From contig CM049309.1 of assembly GCA_026874595.1 (NCBI GenBank), forward strand, positions 44,159,079-44,223,078: 64,000 nt of DNA. Direction: 5' to 3'. The position numbers were made by a program, and so were the translations under genes. This stretch comes from Sipunculus nudus. Taxonomy: Eukaryota; Annelida; Sipuncula; Golfingiida; Sipunculidae. Below, in pieces: positions 44,950-58,200 of this stretch. The first letter of the stretch is position 1, and each line of letters starts with the position of its first letter. The notes beneath the pieces were generated by a model. That model searched no databases. It saw only the letters and a program-made list of their open reading frames with translations, and had not been told where the DNA came from.

Positions 44950-46045
44950 TCATTTGTTGTGCAGTCTTCGTCCGTGGGTCAGGGTGTGCATTACTGGCCT
45001 AATCCTAAAGGCATACAATGGGGTTAGTGAGGACAATGGAGGGATGCTGTATTAGGGTTTTTTGAGTGTTGTCTGGCTATCATGGTGCAGTTTCCCAGAG
45101 TTGTTCAGGCCATCCATGTAAAGGAAAACAAATGCACTTTGACCTGGGCACAAGGTTTAAGTTGATTTGCCGGGTTGCCCTAGGTTGTCTTTGATGCAAC
45201 CCTCGTTTCTATGGCCCTCAATTACTGGCCTGTCCACGGAAGCTGGGCCTTGGGCACCATGGTATCCTGGCGTTCGTTTCTTATTCAAAAATCCAGAATT
45301 AACACCCACTCAAAAGAGGAGTAAGCTTGGCTTTGTGACAGTCTTAATTTTCATTTAGCCTTCTGTTCTTCTGACAGCTGGATATTTTTGTTGTTCATAA
45401 CACGCCCAACGATCGACTGGCTTTGCTGATGCAAACAACTATCCCCTTGTCCATGGCGATTTGAAGAGCTAATGCTTAAAGGTATTTAACATCGTCGATT
45501 GTCTTAATTTTGTGCGATCTAGCTGTACGCTTGGAGGAATGATGTGATGCCTGGTGCAGTACTGCGCAGACCCCGGCTTAAGTGATACACATTAGGGATC
45601 AAAACAAGCGGGAATCTTGAGTGATATTGTCAACGATTGCTTGGAAGTAGGGCTCACGCTAAGCACAAATCAAAGCACAATCATCACTGTGCAGTGCTTC
45701 AATGACGTAAGTATTTTGGTTTTAGCATTCAGTCTTCCGAGGTCGAAGACGGGCCGTCCAGTCGATACTTGGGTACACGCCGCTGGTCTGGTTTTGGGTA
45801 CAGGTGAAGATACTGAACAGGGATGGTGATAACAAATATCCACGCTTATGTCGTTGGGAGATAACGAACAGTGGTGTCAAACCTTGAGGGAGGACCTGCT
45901 TCCACGGAAGATGAGTGAACTTTTTGGAACTACCAAGCCAGGAAAATCTACAAAGATTCTTTGTTAATTGTGTCAAACGCTTTGGTTAGGTCAATAAAAA
46001 ACAGCGTTGACGTGCACATACTGTTCATTACATCTTTCTCTCAGA
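44950..46045 (-). mobile_element. Decayed non-LTR retrotransposon (LINE), RT region
   Basis: Minus-strand pieces in different frames follow the order of a LINE reverse transcriptase. LFFIDLTKAFDTINKE at about 46003-45955 is the RT motif-A segment with its catalytic Asp. VFDLGRLNAKTKIL follows near 45750-45710, then a DDVKYL and ISKASRSLG pair near 45495-45410, and the C-terminal VPKAQLPWTG near 45265-45235. Stops and frameshifts separate nearly every piece, and the YxDD segment is not recognisable. The 5' half (endonuclease) is missing beyond 46045, so this is a 5'-truncated, long-dead copy. Confidence 0.75.
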
Positions 46046-46110
46046 AATCAATGACTTCCACTCTGTAAATTGAATAACGTTATAATAAGGCGACGGTTGA
46101 TGTTTGAGAT

Positions 46111-49100
46111 TTTATTAATATAATACAATATATACAATATTACAAAATTGCTATTTTAATAACAAAAATTGGATTTCATGTCAACAATATACAACCATGC
46201 AAATCAACATTAAGTATCACACTCTACCACTTCTATTTGGCAACCATTGGTAAATCGTGTTGTAAACAAATCACAGACTTTTTCTCAAGACACTAAAACA
46301 TTTACAATGGCGAAAATGTGATCATAAAGGTAATTAAATATACCCAAAGGGTATTTCTAGATAAATCCCAGACCCCGTCAAAACAAGAAATAATTAGCAG
46401 TACTGGACAAAAAAATGACCCCATTTGTAATTACAAGAGGACATCACGTGGCTTCGTTATGTTATAAGTATGGTCCAAATAAAATCTGCATTGGACACAG
46501 CATGAGCAACCAGTATTATAAGCAAAATTTTCACAACCATGCGGTCTCTCCATGACAGAGTAGAAGTGATATACTGCCAATGTAACCACAGAAGATTTTA
46601 CTTGATGGTATCAAATAAGGCCCATACACATACAGATACACTAAAACCCACCTAAATTAGTAACGGTAGTAGGATCCCTTATTGTTTGCACGACTGAGGT
46701 TGTATTGAGCTGTAGTAGTATAATTGAGAGGCAGCAGTAATGATGTAGTCGTAAAAAGTAACAATCTTGTCGGGCAACGTATAGAAAAGTATTATGGATG
46801 GTTATGTTGTTTTTAAAGAAAATGAGAGACGAACAGAACTTTAGCTCACCATGAATATACTATTGTCCATGCTTATTTTTATTATTATTTTTTTATCACA
46901 TTTATATTTAAACAACAAACATATTAATCTGCATGCATATGCAAGAAATTGCACAGGATTTATCGTTTTGATCAAATAAAACACAGGAGTTTAAGGGTCA
47001 ATTCCACAAAGTTTAACAATGCTATTAACAATTATATTAAGCTATCGCCCACTATAACAATACTACAAACAAGCCTTATGGAAGAATATGTGATACCCAA
47101 GTCAGGAAGAAACATCAGGATACTCTCAGGTGGAGATGGACCTTAGCATTACATGTGCAGTTTTAACATACAAGATGTGTGTAGTTGTATGTCATCAAAT
47201 TTTAGAAATTCCCCACATTATAAATGTTTTGTCGATTGACTAAACTTAAAATTTAAAGCTAACCACTAACACTATTTGAAAGAGTTAAGATTACTCTAGA
47301 TGACTAATATATAAATTAAGTGTCATATTTTACCTAAAGCTGATTAATATATATCCTCATGTAAAAATAACGGTGCTTATAAATATCTAGCTGACATTTC
47401 CTATGTCATATTCGTGTTGCACATTGAAAAGCTAATACCCCTCTCTCAAACCACCTTTGGTTCAATAGTGAATGAATATTCATTATGTACATCCATATAT
47501 GGCAGTGAACTGGCCTTTACAGTCCAGGCCAAATACAACATGATCAATAAAAATATACACCATATATATATCAAAACATAATCCACAGCAGTGAACCTTG
47601 TGTTGAATTCGACAGAAATGGGTGAATACTGAATAGCTTATGCATATAACATTCCATTTCATCATACAGACTTGTGCAATAATATATCCTGTTACTTACA
47701 GTGTTAGCACAATAACAAATAGACTAACAGTCAGGGCGTGCATAACTGATACTCTCATGCACAAGTAGTGTACAAAATAAGCCATAATACTGAGAATGTG
47801 TTGAGTTACTTGGAAGTGATCAAGTCACTGCTCAGCACCCATCCCTGCAATGTTGGTCATATGTTTCAACTTTTCAAACCACCCCCTTCCCCTTTTTCCT
47901 TCATCACCTTGCACACATCTCCATTTTTGTTGTTGTTTTTTTTTTAAATTCCAGCTGAACTCTCTTCCCTGCTCCAGCAAATTTTCAACATATTATTCCA
48001 AGATTTCCTCTTTTGCTCTGGTATAATACTGTTCATACTAAACCTTCTTCTATCACATCGCATTTTTTTCTCCCGTAAAATTCCTCTTCCTCCTCTTAAA
48101 AACACTATTTCTCAACTTTTCTTACATTGCAATAATTTCTATAACTGTGGCCTGGTTCCCTTCAGATGATCTCTATCATCTTTCATTCCTATCACCTAAA
48201 TTCAGCTGCATTTTGGTCTCTTCATACCCATCAGGTCTACCTCAAAACTTGATGCACAATCTATAGCATATTAATATGCATATGGTTACAAATCTGGAAT
48301 GCACTTCATTTAAAAATTTTAATTTTAATTCAAATTAAGTTGTAAATTAAGTATATTTGATAAGATTATTAGACTAATTCAACAGCATCATGTTACAATT
48401 GAGATCATAAGGAACTTTGTTCTTACAGTAACAGACACCACACAGCAAAGCCAAACATGCAATATGACAATTATTTCACCTGTGACAGAACAAAGACCAC
48501 CTGTACATATAATATTTACAAAATTTGTTTGGGAAATGTAGGTATAAATAGTGACAATAATGTCAAAGACTCATTATGAAAAAATATATGATTACCATAT
48601 GACAGATTAAAGTTAGTCATGTATACATTAGAAAACAATTATAGCATCCTGTGTTCCAATTGGAATGTAAAACCTGTTGAATTTATCTTGTTTCATACTT
48701 TTATATCTGGAATAAACACGGTAGGCTGAAGTTTACAAGCTTCAGTGCTTCTAATAAAAAGCAGATTTCTTCGAAGGCTTGCCTTTCTAAATGAATGCAG
48801 TCACAATTCATTTTAATGTGTAATAGAAAATGTGTCCTGTTGGGTCCCATTGCAAAGGAAGCATATATTGCCACGTATTGTGTGGCCAGACCCGTAAGAT
48901 AGCAAACTTCCCAGACCCATAAGGTAGGCAAATCTTGTTGTCAATATGGAACCAATCTATATACGTCTTTGTGATAACCGGCCAAGGTCAGCAATGGTGC
49001 TTGGTGAGATCTCGTGTAACAGACATGCGACGTGATGCTGCCGGGAAATTAATTGTGTGCAAGTAGAAGGGCCAAATTGGTGTGCTTTCTGTTAGTTAGG

Positions 49101-50350
49101 CCATATGAATGACGCTGATGGCAAAACTGGCCCATTGTCATGGCCCCTTTCTGTGGAAGATTTTAGGGACAAACAAAAAGACAGGACAATTTTAGTAGTA
49201 TAAAAATCCCTATAAAATTTGTGAATGTATCCCACCTCTTTAGTTTAAACAACATAATGTTTTGTTGACTGCTAGGTATTAGTGCTTAAATGAAGATATC
49301 CAAGAAGGTTATGTTCAATAGGAATTCAAAGGTGACATGAATTTTGTATTGGAATCTTCAGCACAATGACAACAGTTATGAGGTTCAATATGCAATTATT
49401 ATTAAAAACAGACAAACAGTCAAACACTAAAATTAAAGCAAATGGACACTGATAACAGACAGAATTCTTATAAAGAGACTTGAGTACATAGGGTTGGGAA
49501 TGTGAGTAGATTTTCAAAAGTGAAATGTGAATGTGAAATTTCACCTGCAGTCTTTAAAACTGGTAACCTAAAAAGTGTTCTCTGTAGGTAAACTTACATT
49601 TGGTTTCCACTGAGATTTGTAAGTTCAAACCTGAATCACAGCCTAACAACAAATTATCATGGCTGATTTAAAAAAAAAACATTTACTTTAAATTTGCAAC
49701 TAAATTGATAGCATCTCTACAGAGGTACAATTGTACTCATGCAGAAATTCATAAAACCATGAAATCAACTATAATATAATAAGAGGCTGAGTTTTTAAAT
49801 ACCTTAAACATCTCATAACAACTAATGTATTAAAACCTTTAAGACCTTTAAATCTCTACTTGGAAATTAATCATGCCATGATTTCAGTAAGATCAATAAG
49901 ACAAGTTTACAAAAACAGCAGTGAAAACAGGAACATTACGAGAATTTAGTCCACAGTGACCTCCTTATGTCAACACAGCATGTAACCTATCATACCTTAA
50001 GGATAATGACATAAAGTTAAATAAAGCCACTATCTAACCCAACATCTTCACCATTGTTACTACCTTACTGTCTTAATCTCAGATCCTAAATCTGCAATCA
50101 AATTTAAAATCAAAAAGCATCTTCAAATGAACCATTATACATATATTTGGCATCCTGGTTACTAAAATGAGGTATTTCACCATCAGTGTGTTCTGTAGTT
50201 CAGATTCCTCATCATAACACTGCATATGTACCCATTTTAATGAGAATACTGGCCATTCAGCTTCTATATCAGATCATATTTGCAAGGTGACAGGATACAT
50301 GGACATATCTGTGGTATGGACGAATATCTGAGGGCACCCTATGGATGATA
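46111..50350 (-). other. Probable 3' UTR of the gene ending at 50351
   Basis: Below the TGA at 50351-50353 the minus strand runs through 4.2 kb of AT-rich sequence without coding character. AATAAA on the minus strand at 46116-46111 lies just before the abrupt change to the LINE fossil and is a plausible distal poly(A) signal; earlier signals may also be used. Small frames here (46949-47146, 47483-47665, 48701-48931, 49326-49544) look spurious. The assignment is by position only. Confidence 0.4.
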
Positions 50351-50539
50351 TCACCATTTTTTGCTCTGAATGTGTGCAAGACCACTGGCAGTTATGGTCC
50401 CATAGGTCTGTGTATAGCTGCCAAAATTAGACTTAGGTTGACCAGCTGCAGGGTTGTTTCTGACATTTTCAAACTGCTTCTTTCCGAATGCTGGCCTAGG
50501 ACGTGGTTCCTTACCTGATGGAGGACGCTGGGATGGTAT
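50351..50539 (-). CDS. Terminal coding exon of an unidentified gene (62 codons)
   Basis: A good acceptor GGCATATTTCAG (AG at 50540-50541) is followed by 62 codons and TGA at 50351-50353. No in-frame ATG is needed because it is the last exon. The peptide is basic and polar, with a proline/arginine start (IPSQRPPSGKEPRPRPAFGK), a Gln/Asn-rich middle and an ordered-looking end (FGSYTQTYGTITASG, then HIQSKKW). The frame is the only open one across this GC-enriched island. The mixture suggests the C-terminal tail of an RNA-binding or scaffold-type protein, but no family is recognised. Upstream exons should lie above 50541 on the minus strand; see the weak candidate at 55.0-55.2 kb. Confidence 0.6.
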   Translation of the reverse strand: MPSQRPPSGKEPRPRPAFGKKQFENVRNNPAAGQPKSNFGSYTQTYGTITASGLAHIQSKKW

Positions 50540-50540
50540 C

Positions 50541-51018
50541 TGAAATATGCCAAGACAATATTTATAATATTTTTAATAGTTAAAAAAGGAGGCAATACTA
50601 TGACCATTCAAAAATGATAGGAAAGATGAATGAAAATGAAGTATTCACTTGAATAATACAGTGCATCCAACAAATGAATTGTAATGGTCAATGATATTAT
50701 CAATTAGATTAATAATAATACTTAAAACAGAGAAAGGTATTTATAACAAACATTCAATTTGAACAAAAAATATGGATTCAGAGGAGATAAATAGGAAAAT
50801 ACTACTATAACAGTGAGGAAAAAAATCAACAAAACCAAATGAAGAGTTTTCAGAAAGTCTGTGAAACAAGCAAAAGCTGAAAGCAGTAGCTGATCATACG
50901 ATCTGCAGGAAAGCAAGATAAAACACAGGGGTAAAGCTTTCATATTCGTGGCAATTCTTTGCATGATCCAAAGTGAAACAAAAGCAGCTCACAGGATCTA
51001 ATTTTCATTCTCATTGAT
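50541..51018 (-). other. Probable intron start region
   Basis: AT-rich, no exon seen. It lies between the terminal exon and the minisatellite. Confidence 0.4.
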
Positions 51019-52830
51019 GTCTGGAGTATCCACAAATATAATGAGGAAATGGAAGGCTGTCTGGTGTATCTCAGAGTGTAATGGGGAAATGGCAGGCTGC
51101 CTGGTGTATCCACAAGTGTAGTAGGGAAATTGCAGGCTGCCTGGTGTATCCACAAGTGTAATAGGGAAATGGCAGGCTCTCTGGTGTATCCACAAGTGTA
51201 ATGGGGAATGGCAGGCTGCCTGGTATATCCACAAGTGTAATGGGAAAATGGCGGGATGACTCATGTACCCATAAGTATAATGGGGAAATGACAGGCTGCC
51301 TGATGTGACCACAAGTGTAATGGGGAAATGGCAGGATGCCTGATGATACCACAAGTGTAATGGGGAAATTGCAGGCTGCCTGGTGTATCCACAAGTGTAA
51401 TGGGGTAATGGCAGGCTGCCTGGTGTATCCACAAGTGTAATGGGGAAATGGCAGGATGCCTGGTGTAACAACAAGTGTAATAGGGAAATGGCAGGATCCC
51501 TGGTGTATCCACAAGTGTAATGGGTAAAAGGCAGGATGACTCATGTACCTACAAGTATAATACAGAAACAGCAGGCTGCCTTGTGTATCAACCAGTATAA
51601 CTATGAAATGGCAAGGCTGCCTGGTGTGACCACAAGTGAAGTGGGGAAATGGCAGGATGCCTGATGTGACCACAAGTGTAATGGGGAAATGGCAGGCTGC
51701 CTGGTGTATCCACATGGGTAATGGGAAAATGGCAGGCTGCCTGTTGTATCCACAAGTGTAATGGGGTAATGGCAGGCTGCCTGGTGTATCCACAAGTGTA
51801 AAGGGGAATGGCAGGCTGCCTGGTGTGACCACAAGTGTAATGGGGAAATGGCAGACTGCCGGGTGTATCCACAAGTGTAATGGGGAAATGGCAGGATGCC
51901 TGGTGTAACAACAAGTGTAATAGGGCAGGCTGCCTGGTGTGACCACAAGTGTAATGGGGAAATGGCAGGCTGCCTCATGTACCCATAAGTAAAATTGCAG
52001 CAAGAGCAGGCTGCCTTGGGGATCAACCAATATAATTGGGATATGGAAGGCTGCCTCTTGTATCAACAAGTGTAATTGGGAATGGCAGGCTGTCCGGTGT
52101 ATCCACAAGTGTAATAAAGAAATGGCAGGATGCCTGGTGTGACCACAAGTGTAATGGGGAAATGGCAGGCTGCCTGGTGTATCCACAAGTGTAATGGGAA
52201 AATGGCTGCTTAATGTACCCACAAGTGTAATGTGGCAGCGGCTACCTGGTGTGCCCACAAGTGTAATGTGGAAATGGCTGCCTGGTGTACCCATGTAAAT
52301 GTCAAAGTGGCTGCCTTGTGTACCTATTAGTGTAATGGTGAAGTGGCTACCCATAGTGTACCCAGAAGTATAATGTGGAAGTGGCTACCTAGTGTAACCA
52401 CAAGAAAAATATGGAAATGGCTGCCTAGTGTACCAACAAGTGTAATTTGAAAGTGGCTGCTTAGTGTACCCATAAATATAATGTGGAAATGGCTGCCTAG
52501 TGTACCCATAAGTGTAATGTGGAAGTGGCTGCTGGTGTACCCACAAGTGTTATTTTGAAGTGGCTGCCTAGTATATTCATTTGTAATGTTGATATGGCTG
52601 TCTGGTTTCAAATGTAAAATATCAAAGTAGCTGCCTAGTGTACCCCTAAGTTTAATGTGGAATTGACTGCCTTGTGTACCCACAAGTGTAATGTGGAAGC
52701 TGCTGCCTAGTGTACCAATAAGTGTAATGTGGAAGTGGTTGCTTAGTGTACCTATAAGTGTAATGTGGAAGTGGCTGCCTGGTGTACCCACAATTAACAT
52801 GTTTTAATGGCTGCCTGGTTTTCCACCAAA
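51019..52830. repeat. Minisatellite, 40-bp and 36-bp unit blocks
   Basis: Roughly 45 tandem units. From 51.02 to about 52.2 kb the unit is 40 bp (on the + strand GTAATGGGGAAATGGCAGGC, then TGCCTGGTGTATCCACAAGT). From about 52.2 to 52.83 kb it is 36 bp, differing mainly by loss of CAGG from GGCAGGCTGCC. With the insert, GGCAGGCTGCC is a small palindrome around a central G. The minus strand lacks stop codons in the unit, so frames up to 427 codons (51071-52354) stay open; because 40 is not divisible by 3, the three frames rotate through one 40-residue cycle. These are not evidence of a protein. The array probably sits in an intron. Confidence 0.92.
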
Positions 52831-53123
52831 ATAACTGGGATGCTGTATGGAAATCTGGATAATATACAAAATAAGGGCTAAACATCATGGCTAATAATTT
52901 GTCCCTGCAACTTGATACTGTGAGGACAGCATACAAGAACAAATTGTCAATGGATGTGTGGAACTAAATGTAAATATTCTCAAACATCTTGTGACTGAAT
53001 TGATTCCTTATTTTGACTGTATGTCTTTCAAGAGATCTTTACTTAGATGTTCTGCATATGATGTAGTGATTAACCTGTACATGATCAGGAGTGCCCATCT
53101 TAGATAAATATATCTTACACCTA
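52831..53123. other. AT-rich spacer
   Basis: No feature seen. Confidence 0.4.
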
Positions 53124-53474
53124 TAGGCCAAAAAAAATAAAAGGTATGGTTCTCAGGTACCGCCTGCATCAATTTTAATCCCCCGCATCAAAAATTTTTA
53201 TATTCATTTTCAAAAGAAGCTTACCAATTTTGAGCTCCAGCCGCTATTACATTTAATTCAAAAAGATAAAATAAGACAATTTTGATTAAATTTCCTTCCT
53301 TATGTAGTGCTTTTACCTGTTTAGAAAAAAATATTCTGTTATTATCATGCTTTTCCTTGGTCATATGACATATTTATCGAAACATACAAAAAAAAGGTCA
53401 AATAAAATTGCCCGCCCACATTGATTTCTGAAAAAAAGTGCCTGAGAATCAAACCTTAATTTTTTTTGGCCCTA
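53124..53474. mobile_element. MITE family A, copy 3, opposite orientation
   Basis: Left end TATAGGCCAAAAAAAATAAAAG, then GGTATGGTTCTCAGGTACCG; right end GTGCCTGAGAATCAAACCTT, a T-run, then GGCCCTA. Inverted relative to the 6.3- and 36.0-kb copies it carries the same blocks (AAAAAAATATTCTGTTATTA, CCTTGGTCATATGACATATT). The CTA-GGCC ends with flanking TA would fit a TA-duplicating (Tc1/mariner-type) origin. Confidence 0.75.
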
Positions 53475-54748
53475 GTATCATTAACTACTTACACTAAGAA
53501 CTTATCATCAAGTTTAAAAGTCAACTTATTAACTGAACACCATGATGACTACACATCAATGATATGAACTATTCCCCAACTGATCTTTGTAAATGTTCAT
53601 CATTTTGAATGTCTGGAAAGGGAGGAAACTGTTTCAAAATATCTAAAAATTTGATGACAAGTACACAGTGGTAAATATAATCTGTACATGGTTAGGAAAG
53701 TTCATCTTGGATCAAACCTTTCCCCATAACTATACACACTGATAATTGTTTACATTGGCTAATAAATATATTGTGTTGACTTTGCATCATTGGGACTGTT
53801 CTAGAATTGTAACTGTATGGTATAATAAGGATTCTCCATAATAATCAATAATTTATCCATCCCATATACATCAAGGATTTTACTTGCATGAGACTTTTTT
53901 CACCAAAATCTACAACTTATCATGCTAACTGGACACATTAGAGATTGGTCCATAATTTTTATTGGTATTGTATACTGTTTATATAGTTCACCTTAAAATA
54001 TAGAGAATTATTATCTCTAACCAAAGCATCTAATTACTTCCACCAAGTAGGTTATGTTATCACTCATGTTTGTTTGTTTGTCTGGTCATAGGATTGTGCA
54101 GAAACTACCACCAGTATAACAATTTCTTAAAACTTTTCTGCTGGAGCGAGACACAGAGGGAAAATGAAGACCTATTATATACTGGCTAAGATCTGGAAAA
54201 AGATGCAGATTAATTAGGAATGGTTTTGCTTTGGCAATGGTATTATCTCCTCTGAGATCTCTGGTAAAGCTTGTGGTACACCTTCTGCATCACATTTTAA
54301 AAGTGATCTGAGGTAACAGTAACCAGGTAGAATATACTGTGGATGGCTGAAGCTGGGAAAAGATGTTAATGTACCAGACAGCAGGAGCTACCAGCAGGAA
54401 CTACCAGCAGGAATTGAAAGATCATGATCAGAACAGCACAGCATGTAACTACAGCCAATAACACACAGAGGGCAGGCAGTAAAACAGGTCCTCAACACCA
54501 GCACAGTATCACATCAACAGCCTCCACAGCCCTGCTCAAGGACTGGCAAGGTGCATCTCCCACTTAAACTCATACATGATGGTTTTAAAGTTGAGGTGCT
54601 ATTAACACAGGGACATTTAAATCAATGTTAAATTTAAATAATTTGATTTAATTAACAAAAAGAAAAGCCGATCTTTTCATGGGCAGATGATTTTCATCTT
54701 ATTAAATGTTAACCCCTTTACTGTACAGGGTCCGTTTATTTGTATGTA

Positions 54749-54752
<4 letters not shown>
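53475..54752. other. AT-rich sequence with a fragment of a widespread repeat
   Basis: 54040-54270 contains TGTTTGTTTGTTTGTCTGG, then GGATTGTGCAGAAACTACC and a later AGATCTGG block, the signature of a repeat common in many invertebrate genomes. 54430-54560 is richer in CAGCAC/CACAG words. No gene seen. Confidence 0.45.
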
Positions 54753-54824
<72 letters not shown>

Positions 54825-54879
54825 TATATATATATATACATATATACATATTTATATATCTATATTTATAATTATATAC
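54753..54879. repeat. (TA)n microsatellite
   Basis: About 65 bp of pure TA followed by interrupted TATA/CATA/TTTATA; the 60-codon Tyr/Ile frames across it are spurious. Confidence 0.95.
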
Positions 54880-55014
54880 ACTGAGATCTGAAAAATTACA
54901 TTAAGAACAATTTTAATTTATCTTTAGTGTGTGCAAAAATGGGGTTAATCCTGAACTGCATGGAGAAAGAAGCCAACACTGTTATCCATGCTGTTAAATG
55001 GGTTAAAACTAAAA

Positions 55015-55196
55015 TTAAAAATAACAAATAACCACTGGATGAATCACCACAGTAAGGAAGATGGGGTAGGTGTACAGATCTGATGACTGTGCTGGCACTG
55101 TGGACGTAAGGTGCATGAGTACTTGCCCTTGGAAGCCATCGCCTTTGACTAGGGGGAATAGGGATGAAACCTCCCACCTGGCAAAGACACAGACGA
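55015..55196 (-). other. Weak candidate exon on the minus strand
   Basis: A pyrimidine-rich TCGTCTGTGTCTTTGCCAG acceptor lies at about 55185 on the minus strand and is followed by higher-GC sequence open in two frames for more than 50 codons. One frame begins VGGFIPIPPSQRRWLPRA, the other WEVSSLFPLVKGDGFQGQ. No strong donor follows (CAA/GTACTC and TGTG/GTGATT are the best). It could be an upstream exon of the gene ending at 50351 or chance. Confidence 0.2.
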
Positions 55197-55222
55197 ACCA
55201 TGCCACAATTAATCAACAACAC

Positions 55223-58200
55223 GGGCTACACAAAAACATGCTGTCACATGTCATGCGGTGCCACTGTTAACATGGATGTTTAAGGGGATGTGAGTGAACC
55301 TTGTTAACCTAAACCTGACTGCTAATATTCAAATCCTGATTGTTTGTATTCATTTTACCATTAACAGTCCCACTGTTTGAAATGTTAGGTATATTCACCT
55401 GATGATTATGCATGGCTTCAGGAATTACTTGAACATGTCTCTGCTATAGCAAAATCTGACTAACAGAATGGCCGTACCCCTCTGCAGTTAAACTTATCAA
55501 GATCATAGCAGTAACACATTTTTTAACACATTGACCCTTTTAATACTTTGATCAATGAGGAACATTTGTTTTCCTCTGAACTTTCGCAACTGTGAAACTC
55601 AATCTCCTCCAGAAAACAACATATATTTCCACAGGATATTTGACGCCCTCTGGTGGTAGTATTTCAAACTAGAATCATACATCTGTGAAATTTTGGATTT
55701 TTTTCATTCCCTCTGCCCCCTTGTTGATTAAAATGATGATTTCATATTGGCCAAAGGGTTGAAATTTTGTTCATGATGTGCCTAAAGTTTGTGCTGTTGG
55801 AGAATAATGATTAAAGGTGCAACCAACAGTGCTTAAAAGACGGGCAGATAAAGGATAAGATGATCCTGAACAGTAAAGGTGTGTATGTAGATGGTCATGC
55901 ATGCAGCATGTAATAAGGTGTAGGTGAAACATTGATAGTGAATTTCTAATTTGGTAAAACAACAATTTATTGAGAAGTGCCTGTGGATAATTACTTTAAA
56001 ATATCAAATAAATTCTAAAGAAATGTCAAAAGAAACAGTTTTATGAATAAAACAAAATATAACCTGTTAATATCTGAGCAAGGGTAAATTAATTAAGACA
56101 TAAAAGATTAGGACTGCATGCTCACTCCTAAAATGTGAATGTTTACATTTACAAGATACAGTTTGCATATAATGGGGAATAAACAATGGACCATGAAGGT
56201 TCCGGGTAAAGGGCCAATTCACCAAGTAATGATTTTCAAAGTAATGCATATAATATATTAAGCTATTTTTTCCGGATGGTATTTGGGGGGTTTGGGGCAG
56301 CTCAGTGTTGTGCAAGCCATCATTTCAATATCAACATATCATAATACTTAGCAAAAGACTGACATATTTTACACTATTCCTAAACTCACAATTGGAAAAC
56401 AAGCCATGGTTCCACACTGCAAAAGCATCCCTTAACCACATCTGATAGTAAGAATATTTTTCTATTAGGTTAACTGATATGATCTAATGATGTTTTTGCC
56501 AGTAATTAATTTTCTGGTAGCAGTTTTACTCAATAAGATATCAACAGATTCTGATGAAATTTTCAGGATAGCTCAGCAATGATAGAAGGAACAATATATT
56601 CGATTTTGGGGGTGATCAGATATTTTCCTCCCAAAGAGTAAAGAAATTTCTTTTTTTTTTCAAGTTAGTAATATAATGAGATAATCTATCAAACTGATGG
56701 TAGGTACTATTTTATGAAATCATTAACATGAAACAGAGCAGTACTGAGTAAAACAGAGGTGCCTACTTGTCTGCAGGTGTAATGGGGTTTTAAGGATACA
56801 AGCAGGCTAACATGCAATAATGATTAAAGGGACATAATCAGGAGCAATATTTTGTTTATTCTCTCACACATCAGTTCACTTTTGCTTTAAACAAATGTTT
56901 CCAGGCAAAACCATCCCAGCACATGATCTCAGTACCTCCCTTTGAGCTGTTTAACACCTTGTTATGAATTTGCGTGTTAGTAACCAACAGTCCCCATGTG
57001 TCTGTTTACAATAACAGGCTTGAGTGACTATAACATGCAATGTTTCAGCCAGCAGGAACATGTATTACATTTATTAGGCCAAGTCTGCCAGGGCATCTCC
57101 TGATTGATAGGTGTAATGGCCTAGGCGATGCACAAGTCCCACAAGCTGTGTTTATGTTGACGCCTGTGATCGTGCCCCGTCCAATGTTTTATACACTCAT
57201 GTATAGGAGTAAGCCAAATATTTCAGGGCAATATTTTTGCAGGGACCAATTTATTTCAATGAGACGACTTATTTTGTTTTGTTAATACATGGTTTATAGG
57301 TGATTATGCCCCTTTAATTCAGGTACAGCCTGCATGAAAAACTGACATTTTGAAATGCAGGACTGATATTGTCCATGTATATAAAGATCAAAATAAGACC
57401 CCTTCTCCATGACCACAGATATCTAATGAATAGGGAAAACAGTGCGTAGCAGAGCCTTTGCATGATATCTTTGGCAGAGGGAGTCACCTCATTTCATTTT
57501 GGTGTTTACAGCAATAAATTGTAAAAATTAAAGAATAGAGAGTTTTTTTAATAATAAAAGATTTATTGTACCAATTGAAGATCAGGATCTTTTGATTGTT
57601 TGAGCAAGGATAACTGCAATAGAGATTCAGACTACTTAAATCTATGTGAAGACCTCAGGGGGAATGATTGTGAATAGGATGAAGTCTGGTTTATTATAAT
57701 TCACGTTATTTTCAGGAGCCAGTTGTATAAATAAGCATTATTTTCAGTTTGATATAAATGGATATTTACAAAAAGAGCACTCATGTAAATTTAATATGTC
57801 CTTGATATTCAGAGAGACATGCAGAAACACAGCTATGAAAAAGCCTGTGCACATGATTTACACTGGTTCACAAAAATTGTGAATTCCATGTGCAGGAAAC
57901 TGTGCACCAGGCAATGCACATTTCATCACTTGTTTAACATGTGCACATCTGTATGGTAAAAAGGACACATGATCTGCATTGGTGCAAAATAAAAATATAT
58001 TGGAAATACACCTGTTTCAGCGTGCATGGAAAAGGGGCCTAAGTAAGTACAACAAGTTATAATTATCTTCATAACAAGGATTTGAAAGGGCAAGGTCTCT
58101 ACTACATAAATGGAGTGCCTCTGGTATGTAAGTATCTACCTGTTAATTAAGTTATCCATGTGAGGCGACAAGTGCATTGTTTTAGTACAGTTGAAGAATC

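Noticed and set aside
51071-52354. 427-codon open frame on the minus strand
   Set aside because: It lies wholly inside the 40/36-bp minisatellite. The repeat unit has no stop in any minus frame, which alone explains its length.
54687-54891. Tyr/Ile repeat frames
   Set aside because: Translation of a (TA)n microsatellite.
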